Assembly (NCBI RefSeq): GCF_000003605.2 | Contig: NW_003122425.1 | Span: 14,863-63,504, forward strand | Length of the DNA stretch: 48,642 nt | Direction of reading: 5' to 3' | Source: Saccoglossus kowalevskii | Lineage: Eukaryota; Hemichordata; Enteropneusta; Harrimaniidae | In this document: in pieces, positions 34,647 through 47,100 of the stretch | How the letters are laid out: every line of letters begins with the position of its first letter | Position numbering within the stretch: the first letter of the stretch is position 1 | Translations under genes and position numbers: made by a program | Notes under the pieces: generated by a model | What the model was told of the DNA's origin: nothing | Database searches by the model: none | Seen by the model: only the letters and a program-made list of their open reading frames with translations

Positions 34647-35083
34647 GTAAGAACATATTTTCATTTATTCCGAACACTGGAAGTACTTTTTCATCTTTGG
34701 TTTTTTTCTTTTCAAAATCTCTTAGTTGTCGCTGGAAGAACAATTACGTTGTATTCATGTGAGCATATACAAAATATACGTACATTTATGTTTTAGATGT
34801 TTAGCGCATTTTTATATTGCTACTTAAATTGCATTTTTGCGAAAATGATAAATGTTGAGATGGCGATTTTAATGTTTCCGATTATTGAATTCCGGGAGTA
34901 GGGATAGAAATTCACAAATATGACCGTGGATTTTAAAATATTTTATAGCTCTATTCAGGCTGTAAAATTACATTCAACGCAATCATGCTTATCTCATTAG
35001 TGGAAATGTACATGCAAATATAAATGATTTTCTAACACTAATCATTTTTTTAATTGACTTTTTCATTGCGAGAATAGTCCATA

Positions 35084-35140
35084 ATGAAGTTCGCCATTTT
35101 AATATGGGTCACACTAGCCGCCTATGTATCAAGTCAAAAG
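35084..35140 (+). CDS. Gene C coding exon 1: signal peptide
   Basis: MKFAILIWVTLAAYVSSQK is a textbook secretory signal with likely cleavage after VSS. The exon ends in phase 0 at AAAAG|GTAATA, matching gene A. Two small exons follow, 35866-35887 (LNGRSAR) and 36374-36400 (ALVRRTELL), which add a short basic propeptide-like stretch with RR. Confidence 0.85.
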
Positions 35141-38100
35141 GTAATACATCTTTACTGAAATTTCTTTGAATATATGAAGCTACATTACAAAGGTGTGTGT
35201 CGTGATAAATATATGTAGCAGTATTTTTTTTATTGTTAAAGAAAACTCAAATAATAACTACATGTGTCTGCACCCTAATAATTCTTTACATTTCATAACT
35301 TGTTTCTGCTTGCATATAAAATCTACGATTCGATATAGCGAACATAAATATGACTTGTTCAAATTACGTCACTAATTATTACACCCTGTTCGATTCGGAC
35401 AAAACAAAATGACTGACTAGAAATTTAAGACAAAACATGTTTCTGACATGGAATGACAACCATGCTTTATTGTACTTAGGTCTATGTCCATTTTTAGGAT
35501 ACGACTACAATAAAGACCATTACATTATAACTGTTGTTACAAGTAATGTTTGTGTAAAGTTCAGACAATACATATTCTTGGTATATTTATCAAATCACTG
35601 AAAGTCCTAGTAAAGTATCCGTTGGGGTTGAACATGTCTTTGTTATCTGCACACGTAATCTTGTCAAACGATGTATAAAGTTGACTAGTTGGCAGGCGCA
35701 GATAATTGAGTTATAAACACGAGCATTACAAATATTCTCAAGTGCTCTACTTGAAACAGACGTACATACCGTGCAAAATATAAACTAGCTGTGTGAGAAT
35801 TAAACACAATTCTAAAACTGTTATCTAAAATTATTATTTTTAAATGTGTCGTATATTCATTTCAGTTGAATGGAAGATCTGCACGAGGTAAGTAATGAGC
35901 TTGATAGGTATCGATAAAACGTATCGGAATGAATTCCTATCTAAAAACCGGAAACGCGATACCATATACTTTGCAACAGCTGTCGCATGCCCGAGGTCAA
36001 GTGCATTGCCGTGGAATAAGCAGAAATGTACACATACTTTAATATCAACTCTAAATATTAGTTATGTTTGATTTTAGCTTTGCATGTGTAAGCACTTATT
36101 GGGACCAGCTGTGTCCCTCCATGATCGTGGTATGATGACGTCATGCTACACTCAAACGAAACTATAATATGCGATGCATACATGAAATAAACATGTGATC
36201 TACCGTAAAAAAACACTCAAATCCTTGATTATGTGGATTCCAACTCAACTTCCCCTGCAATAATATCTACAGCAGTGTGTGAATATTATTCTGTGACGTT
36301 AAATTGCAACAAGGTGTGTTAGTATGTCTCACATGCAGATAATCCAATAATTCTTGTTTTATTTTTTGTCAAGCTTTGGTACGCCGTACAGAATTACTTG
36401 GTAAGAACATCCATCAAAATATTTGTCGTTGAAAATTGTTAAGATAACTTTGTTGTATGTATTTTATGTATTGTATTCCTAATTGCTGGACGCCTAACTT
36501 GAATATGAGCAATACAATTCCGTTATAGTTCATTATTTATAGCTACTAGCTTATCCATACGTCGTCTTGAGCAAAACATTATTGAAATGTATGTTAAACC
36601 AATACGAGAGATCATATTACTATTGACGTGTCACGTGTTAAATATATTCTAGGCTCTGATTCTCACATTTTCGACCCTGCATAACATTTTAACATGTATA
36701 TGCGCATATTTGAAAAGCATATCACCGTGGGTTAGACCATCACCAACATCTAACAGTTTTAATACCGATAACACTACCACTGTCTCGGTGTTGTAGCGGA
36801 TACAATTCTCGATGATGTTTAATGATGATAGCAGATTGTATGACACCGACTATACTATAAGCTACATATAAGTTATTGTGTACGGGTACGCTGGTGCTGT
36901 GTCGGCCACTAATACAGTAATGACAGGAATATGTGCCGTACAAACAATTGATGAAACAAAAGTGTGGTGTCTTGTTTCAGTGCTTGAAAATAAATAAGAT
37001 TATCCCATCTGTGACACTCTTAAATCAACTAAACCAGTGATGAATTAACAGATGGTATCGATTTGTTATTGGACACTATACAATGCGTTTGGTGACGTCG
37101 CGATTATTTTAAATTATACGTATGTGGCACATGCGATGTGTCAATCATTTTTTTGCGCTGGCATTTCAGATTAGGTTATTGACATTTTCCAGTTCTCTGC
37201 AAACTGTACAAAAAATAATCAGCGACATTGTATTTAGATACTCGATTTTTCTTCTTCCTCGTTCCTAAAATCTAACAACGTTTCCGTATTATTCTGATGC
37301 GCTGAAATATACAGACTGGTTCTAAATTAAAGTACCTAACTTTCTACATTTTATTGCTGTTGCTTTAAAAAAATATAGGTATAACAAGTAGCTATGTAGT
37401 AACTCGGATAGTAACTACGTAAAACATATTTCAGTTCATAAATTGATTCAAAAAGTATTTAATTTTGAATTGTGAATAGTTTAAATCAATCAACTTACAG
37501 TTTGCTGAGCTATGCATGGTGTTCCCTGTATATATCTGAATTCTTAGCCAGAGAACAAACATATCTTAGGTAGTTTCATCATGATTACGTAAGCAGCGAT
37601 TTGATAGTGTACTTTTCCTCGTAAAAAGTAATACGAACATTATGCACCTGGCATTTTTTAGTTTATTTACACAGATTTATGTCGTCTATTTATCTAATTT
37701 ATCACTACAGTACTAGACTATACATATGACAGACAGTTGATTTCGACTTTGAAAGACAATTAATTAAATAAACAAAAGAAAACATGAGCGATCCTATGTA
37801 CTTGACTTCTTTTAATTTATAACAGCTGGTCCTTGCGACGAAGACGACATTATCTACAAGAATCATTGTTATCTATTTGTAACTGACAAGCAAACTCACG
37901 ACACGGCGAAAGCAATGTGTGAAGAACATGGGTACGGCCTAGCTTCGATCTCGAGTGAAGATGAGAGGCAGTTCCTGAAGAATACCATTCAGGCTGATAG
38001 TAGTTTGAGTGGGAACGTATACTGGGTTGGTGCAACGCGTGTTGATGGAGTGTGGACGTGGGACTCGGGTGAAGAATTTGTCGACAGCTACTGGGGTGGC

Positions 38101-41100
38101 GGCCAACCTATAAGCACAAAACTTCGTGACTGTGCATATATTTACCCACAAAAATTCAAACTCTCCAATAGAAAACGATGCAATAAGTTCACAGCTAGAT
38201 ATATATGTGAGAGAGGTGAGTTGAAAAGATGGCTTCAGGGTTTTATTATCGTGTACTTTTTTCACCGATTACAACATAAAATTTGCCGTCTCGTTTTCTG
38301 CAAGTTGGAGTGTGAATGTGGGTGTGTGTGTGTGTGCACAGGATGTGTTTCTGCATTTTATAAACTACAAACGAGTCTACAGGCTGCTAGCGCAATCAGA
38401 AAGAATATAGCGCGCACCAATAAACCGCAAATTGTATTTTAGCTTATTATTATATGAGATCATTATTAGAAATAATTACAATGTTTGTCAATATTACGTG
38501 TATTTTCACTATGCAGTATGTGCACCATTCATACAACCATATACCGATACATTTTAACCCGACTAAAACAATTCGAGAGTTTGCAAAGAGACAAACCGGG
38601 ACACCAATTATTTGTTCCAGGCGATGAGAATCGGGATCATTCAAACAATATTCCATTGCAAGTGAATTGCGAGCACATCTTAGTTTTTCAAAAAGACTGC
38701 TGTATCATAACTACAACAGTGCGACAATATACATATGCCAACTGAAGCGGTATTTACGGGATTCTTTGGAAAGGATCCATATAGTACATAGCCAGTAGTT
38801 GTATTTCCACCATGTGCAATTTGTGCCTGACTAACTAGCGTAGGTCTCCTTTCCGTTTACATACCTCCAACAGTAACAAATGTAAAACTTTACTGCATCT
38901 TCAAGTGTACCAATTCCACTTGCAGATCAAGGAGAACCTCCTAGCAAACTTGCCAGTGTTTCCCATATTGGATCCTGCGAAGGTGGTGAATTCAGGCATG
39001 GCGACCACTGCTACACAGTCAGTACTAGCAAAAGAAATCTGGACGGTGCTTACAGTACCTGTGAACAGATGGGTTATTATCTTGCTGGTGCTAATACCGT
39101 TGATGAACTCAACTTTGTTCGTGGTCTTGGCAGTGATGATGGCAACAACGATATATGGATCGGTGGGGTTTCCATGCCTGGGTACGGTGGTTTTGAATGG
39201 CTGTCAGGCGGTACATGGCTCAGAGAAAGTTGGGGTGATACCGGCTCTCCAAAGGTGAAACAGGCAGAGATGGCATGTTCTTCTATGCGTCGCAAAAAAG
39301 ATTATTACCTTCGTAAGAACAAATGTTCCAAGAAGTACACTTATATTTGTGAGAGAAGTAAGTATACTGTCACATTTTTGTTAAACTAAGTTAATGATGC
39401 GTTTAGACACCATTATCAGTGTGAACGTCCTCCATAGACCCGCACAAAATATCTCAATAAAATCGTCTCACACATACACTGTTGCACCCTCTTATCGCCA
39501 GCCTGTTTGTCACATTATTGAAGCACCTTAAACCTACTAGTATACAAAAAGGGGTATTTGCCAAGAAGTATACGATAATTTCAGCATAATTGTACATTTA
39601 TCAATTCTAATCTGAATACTGAGACATATACCCTTGCGAATTTTCCCCAATTCGCATTGTATGACGATATATTTTAGTATTACGAATCAGTTATCGATAT
39701 ATTAAAACAAATATTCTGTGATACAAAAGCTGATTACTCTACACGTCTGAGCACCGCTGTACATTCGGTCTTTGAATATAACTTGTTCTTAACTGATGCA
39801 TAAAACCGATGTATTGCCTTAATAATGGTATCACTGAATATCCAATGGTGTAACGAGTAAACAGGGATAGACACATATATTTAGTAAAAATAATTATATT
39901 GCTAAAGACTAAGATCTAATTATTTTCAGTATACTATACTTTGTCGCAAGATGTTTCAGATACACGTGATTTGCTTATACCTGAAAACCACTTTTATTTG
40001 TATATGGTCATCGTTTATACCATTCCCGTGCTATTAAAACGTGATATTCGAAAATTCAAACCGACCGAATCAAAAACTATAACTACAAATACACTTCATA
40101 CAAACATATATCATTCCACGCAAACAGTAATTAGTATATTTTCGACTTTAAAGAAATAAAGTAGTTTTCAAAACCATGTGATCTGTATAAACAGCTTGTC
40201 GTAAAATATCAATGTTCAAAAAAAAATACTAGGGCGTGTATGTTTCTCAAATGCGTATGTGTACAACTATCTATGTCATTAACAGGCATACCGTACAGGA
40301 TGAGGGCGTGCGAGGGAGAGGACTTGAATCTACAATGCGAAGAAGGTGCAATCAACATCATTGAAGCCAACTTTGGAAGGACAGCGGGAAATAACGTGTG
40401 TCCAAGTAGTAATATTCAAAACCAAGATTGCTGGAATGAAGTTTCATTGGCGAAAGTACAAGAATTTTGCGAAGGGAAAACACAGTGCATCGTTCCCGCC
40501 ACGACGGATGTCTTCGGTGAACCATGTGCGGGAACCGATAAGTATCTGGATGTAATTTACAGATGTAAGTATGACGTCACTCTCCTTCTTCTTTTGGTGA
40601 TTTCAGGTTGGTACCCAACAAGAATTGCCTATTGTTAACAATTCACACCAGAATGAGAATAACTCTGATTCTCATAGATTGTGTTTATTTTATTCGTATA
40701 ACAGGTGGGTCTGGAAAAGCGTCACCTGAGAGAAGAACCCCGATTGCGACAGGTACGATGTGCACCTAGAGGCTTAAATATAAAAAGATGTTACGTCATT
40801 GTAGCTAAAGTAATTTGTAATTGCTTGCAGATTGTTAAATTCATTGAAAGACAAATAGTAGATTTCTAATTATATGTGTTAAACTTACACGTGTTGTATA
40901 ATTTATTCTTGTCTCTAGATGGCTGCAAATGTATTGCTTGGGGAGATCCACACTACTTAACCTGCGACGGGTTGAAACATGACTTCCAAGGGAACTGTAC
41001 CTATACAACTTTCCTTGACCAACTACATCCTGATCCCTATTTTGAGGTGAAGGCCAAGAACTCGTTCGCCGAAAACCGTAAAAACCCAGTCTCCTTTCAA

Positions 41101-44100
41101 GAGAAGATCACTGTTCATGTGAAACACCCACTCTATACACGTTCTCATACATTCCAATTCTTCAGAAACAGGACAGTGAATGTAAGTCTTGTTCAGTTAT
41201 GCTAAACAATTATGGAAATGATCCATTTCTATGCATTTTATATATATATATTGCATCATTCAACACAGGCTAACAAATTCGTGAACTCAAATGTCTTTTA
41301 CAGACATATAGGTCCCGTGTTTTGGCTAATTTGGTAATTTGGCTTTAGCATCAACAATATTAACCTTTTAGAACCTGGTTATAGTACGTAGTTAACGTAG
41401 TCTGTCAGATGGAAAGTCTTCACATGCCACGAAAATGATATGGAATTTTTTATTGAAATATTTAAAAAATCATGAAATTGAGCAAAAAATGTGTGAATCT
41501 ACTTAATTCAAACCACCCAATGAAATCGAAATTTGGTATGTGATAATGTATAAAAAAGAGAAAATGGGAATTATTATATGTAATGTTATCTACATAAATT
41601 CTCTCGTTTCATTCCAGATGGATGGATTACCAGTTACCCCTCCCATCAGTCCGGAAAACGATTTACTCCTTGATACCATAGGCATGGGGGTCATTCTCAC
41701 AACAGGATACGGGTTCTGGATGACATACGATTTTGAACATCGCACTGAAATGCGAGCACCACCAGAGTATGCGAACATGATTGGGGGAATGTGCGGGAAC
41801 TGTGACGGCAATCGACACAACGATTACGTCATGCCTGACGGCAGCCAAGCATCATCCGCTTACGAATTAGGGAACAGTTGGAAAGCTGGTACAAGGTTGG
41901 TGTAGCTGTTTTGTGTTATTAACACCATTAACACATCCCCACTAAACACTTATAGTCAAGTATACACAAGGACTCGTAGTAGGATTGGGGGAGTTATAGA
42001 ATTTTTGTATGTTAAGTGTTTTCAATTATTCTTTTTACGGCGACTGGCTGTGAATTCTAAACTACCTTCCACTTGAGCTGTTGCAACATCTAGTCATTCG
42101 GTTCTACACCCCTAAATCATTACAGAACCTGAAACAATGATGATGACTTTTCTCAACAATTATGATGAATGTTTGCCCGAGCGTTAAGTGCACTCCAGCG
42201 TTACGCATTGCTTTTTCTGTTGTACCCCACCAGCTGCCCCGACGTTGTAGATGATCTGCCTGAATGCGATGCTGCTATCATGAGTTGGTACTCTCAGAGT
42301 GATCAGTGTGGAATGATAAAGGACCCCTTAGGCATCTTCGCTGACTGCATATCGGCGTTGGACCCTGCCTTGGTTACTGAGCACTTCGACACATGCATGT
42401 TTGACATGTGTTACCTTGGTGATGATGCAGATCTATGTGACAACATTGGTGCTTTATATGACGACTGCTTACTGAACGGGGTTGAAATTCCTACTTTCCG
42501 CACGTCTTCATTTTGTGGTAAGTCCCACTAGTGAACGGGTATAACGACATATTTTGTTAGAAATATAATATATTGAGTTCTCTGTCATATTGTTGCAATA
42601 TATGCATATATTCGTGTCACTTAAGTAGTACATAATGCCCCTTTAGAAAGAACACATACTATGGGGACACAATCTTGAACTACCTGATTACCCCCAAGGT
42701 ACAATAGAATATTACTTCACTAGAAACGTTTCCTCATTCTTCAGCTTTGGAATGTCCAAACAACAGTATATATAACCCGAGCATGCCTCCGTGTCAAAAC
42801 AGCTGTGTTGATCCAACGGCAGCTTCGGCGTGCCTCGACCCCCTGGCCGAGGGTTGTGAATGCGAAGAAGGATTTGTCCGTAGTGGTCTCGAGTGCGTGC
42901 CTCTAGCTGACTGTGGATGTTTCGGTCTTGACGGTTCATATCATAAAGTAAGACTGCTGAAACGACTATTACTCATGATTAAGCTAGAATCAAAACTATC
43001 TCAAACTGATACCTATATCGATAGTTGTGATAAGAAGAATTTGTAATTCTTTCACCAGCACAATATTGACATAGCGCACGATTTAGTGGCGCTGTATATT
43101 TTCCGTTAACGCGAGTGATTTATAGTCAAACGTGCTTTTGGTTAGCATAATTACCATTATATTGTTTAAAAATATGTGAAACTGCGAGATACTATGTTAA
43201 AAGTAGCACAATACATCTTCTTGGCTGCAGTAACTTGTATCATTATCATATAAACAAATGGGTTTTACAATCAACAAAATGTATCAAAAGAAAGACGCTA
43301 TTGCGTGAATAATGATGGTGTATTTGACACGTTATTTCGTACTTCAATAATATACGATCCAATATGATCTTCTGTGGGCTGTTGCTACTGTATCGCATAT
43401 ACGTAAAATTGTGCTGTATTATTGGTTTAAAAATCAATATACAATCTTATCATAACCCTACAGAAAGGTGACACGTGGGTATCAAGTGACTGCAGACAAT
43501 TTTGCACGTGTACGGGTGACGGCGATTCAGAGTGTGAAGAGATACCATGTGATGAACACAGTATATGCGTTACAATTGGTGGCACACGCCAGTGTGAATG
43601 TGCTCCAGGATATATAGGGGACGGGGAGACCTGTGAACGTGAGTAAACATGATCGTATTTTGCTTCAACCATAGTTGCATGCGATGTTGTAAATGAACGA
43701 AATTTACACATGCCTCTATAATCAATTATCCAATGTCGAATCACTATTAGTCATTCAACGTAACTAACAACCTATTTTGTATATTGTTATGTGTATATAT
43801 ACAGAACAAGACAGTCCAGACACGGAACAGTGTCCAGCAGTAGGTAAGAATTATACCATGTTATTCAATTTCAGGCATGTATATTGTATGTATACGTAAC
43901 AAATAACCAGGGGTGTATTTGGAAAATTACTGCGGGTTCTTAAACATCGGACAATGAGACTTAACATGACTATATTAAACACATAAATATAATATATCGC
44001 GCATTGATATTTACATGTGTATTATTATATTAGGAGAAACTACAGCGTGTTCGAGTGTTGATGGTCAATGTAAAGGCATATGTGGACCAGACGAAACTCT

Positions 44101-47100
44101 TGCTCTGAATACCTTGCTCTGCCCCGAAGGTTGTTATTGCTGTCACCAGCGCACTGGTAAGTCTTCCAATAATAAGAAAAATGTATAACAAATATCAACT
44201 GAAAAAAACTAATGATTCACTGGTTCACTTGTTTCATAATAGATCTATGTAATGATAATTTTGGTGCGTTCTGTGCGAGCGAATGTGATGACAGCATGGT
44301 TGCCATTGACGACCCTGTTCTGTGCGAAGGATGGCCATCGCACGAAAATCGAAAGTGCTGCAAACCAAAACGTAAGTATATAATAATGTGATAAATCACT
44401 ACGCCTGTATTTATGCTAATGTTTTACTCGATTGAGTGAACGTATGGTAGGATGAATAAGTAGCTGTAATTATTGTCTACACTGATAACCACATATACAA
44501 TCGTGCTACAACGCTTTTCATGCGTTATATATATAAACTCGAATAATCGCAGTATGCGTTATTGTAATTATTTCATTCAATCTTGTGGATAAATTGCGTT
44601 AATGACACGCAGTTTAAGTTATTTATTTTCCCGCAAATACACAAGTTACATTATGGTATCCTTTGTTTCACCTTTGCAGGAATCCCTGGAATCGGATGTA
44701 AGTGTTATGTTTTTTTGTTTGCAAAGATAACCACATAGGTTGATTATCGACGTTTATGAACATCACTACGAATTCATATCACAATCAATGCATTAGCTTG
44801 GGAAAACATTTAGTTCGTAATATATGCACTTTTTGTTTTTGTTTTTCAACAGTCTACAATCCTTTACCCATTGATGAAAATGGCGGTGAGTTACTCGTAT
44901 TTGTTTTCTATTTTTACTTTTGTTTACGAATATTTGTGTTTTTTCTATATTGTATTGTATATTGTGTTCATATTATGTATTTGTTTTACATTACAGTGGC
45001 TATTCTACCTCCACTTTTACCGGAAGGTAAGGCAAACATGCTCCATGTAATAAGATCTTGCTACTTCTTATTACTATATCTAGCATTTCAATTGAATGTT
45101 ACATATGTACAATGACAAACACAAAATCAATAGTTAAAGAGGTGGAGTCATCACCTGCGCATGCGTCAGATGGCCATAGCGTGTCATTGTTTACAAACAA
45201 GCGTCTACCCACGAGCCTTTGCATTTTTAGTGTGACTTGTTATCATCGCTTGGGACTAAATTTTTGTTTTCTCAACTTATTTTGTGATTTCAAACTAGCT
45301 GATCTAAAGTCTGATTGAAATTTTGAATAATAGTCTTGTGAAATTAACGCGATGCACAGTATTCCTGTCTAGCGAATCCGATTCTTACATTCTAACCAAT
45401 CAGAAAGCAGACAATTTGATGGGCTATGAACAGTCGACAGCATATGGTTTGTATACCTGTACCTTCTGCTAAGTTTGTCACAATGAATAACAAAACACAT
45501 CTCTCCCTATGTCGGATAGTTTCAAGATAAATGCTTCTAAGATGAAATCAGTTTTATAAAGAATGAACAATTATTGTCTTGAGCACTACCCATTATATAA
45601 TGCTGCATACAACCACTATCGACTAAAAGGGGATTAGGGAACCCAGACTCTAGGAAGTGTTGTCGGATTAACTGTAACATCCCATTTTACATAAAGACGT
45701 CTCTAAAATTGAAAGAGACAGTTTTAAGCTGGGGTCAACCATTTGAAATCATGGTGGACGCCTAGATCAACTCGATGACGTCACCTATGGCTTTATTATT
45801 GCTTATTATATTTCAGACATGCCATCGCCTGGAGCTGGTGTCGGATATGGTACGTATTACTTTTCATTTCTATAAATAATATTCCATATATTAGTACTGA
45901 CATGTATCCGCATATTCATACAAAAGAATACAAGTGGTATGCGCATTGTGTATTTATAATACCCCTTTTGCGAAACTATATATTCTGGCTGTATTACTAA
46001 TAACAGTATTTAATGATTTATGCAGGGCCTCCAGGTGAAGGAACGTGGCGTGGTGAGTACCTCAAGCAGTCATGTGTTTCTCTTTTAATCAATAGACAGA
46101 TATTATAGTATTCATGTATTCATTAACACCATATGACAATTGCCTTTTTTTCAGACAACTTTGCATTCTCTGGTGAGATTATCGCAGGTATGGGCAGTTT
46201 GATTATTAGTTATTTTGTCTCATTAATAGTTGTAATATCTTGCGCTGCTAATTATTAAAATATTATTGGTCAATCGGTTTCACGTGCCGCCCACGTATTA
46301 TACAATAACTGGGAAGTGTTTAAGGTCAATTTACTAAATGTGTGATTTATTTTATTGTAGGAATCATCATTCCAGAGTTTTCGTTAGGTGGTGAGTTTCA
46401 CATTTTAATATATAAAAATATATTTATACATTTCTTGTGACAAAGCGTGAAACCTGATATATGTAATGCATATATAATGTAGCATATTAATAAAAATGGT
46501 TCAGTAGTATTGAAACAACGTGAATGTGTATGTAGTATTAACAGTCGGTTCTCTTATCATTTTCAGGCAAAGGCGGCGGTAAGTATAACAAATTTTGTTT
46601 TTTTTTGAAGCAGAACATATTTGGTGATGCGATCCCGGTCGTGCCATGTTGCATATTATTGTTCAACCCTATTTCCACATTTGAATGTTAAATTACAGGA
46701 CCCGGTGAACAGGGAGACCCGCTTGTAACTACTGGGGATGGTTTCAGATACAAACTTCTTGGCAAGCCCTGTGAGTATATTATGTTCCAGGAGGACTCCG
46801 CAACTCCGAGTTTCAGAGTAATAACCAATCATGTCGGTGGGACAGTGTTCGGAGAGGAGGCAAGTTTTGTCGGGTCGGTGAAAGTGGAGTATAACGGCCA
46901 GGTTGTAGAACTCTTGGAAGGTAATGTTATTAAGGTTAGTGCCATACATGTGTCTGAACGTAATAAATTTTGTGGTTGAGCTAAAACGTGGTATTAATAG
47001 TCGCACAAAACGCGGGAGTGATATAAACAAGCAGATGACGTATGTCAGTGGACGTAAGACGGCGTGACGTCAGAATGTTGAGGCTATGACGTGTTAAAGT

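Noticed and set aside
44756-45115. 119-codon frame across the gene C linker
   Set aside because: It reads through two verified micro-exons and their introns. Most of it is intronic T-rich sequence.
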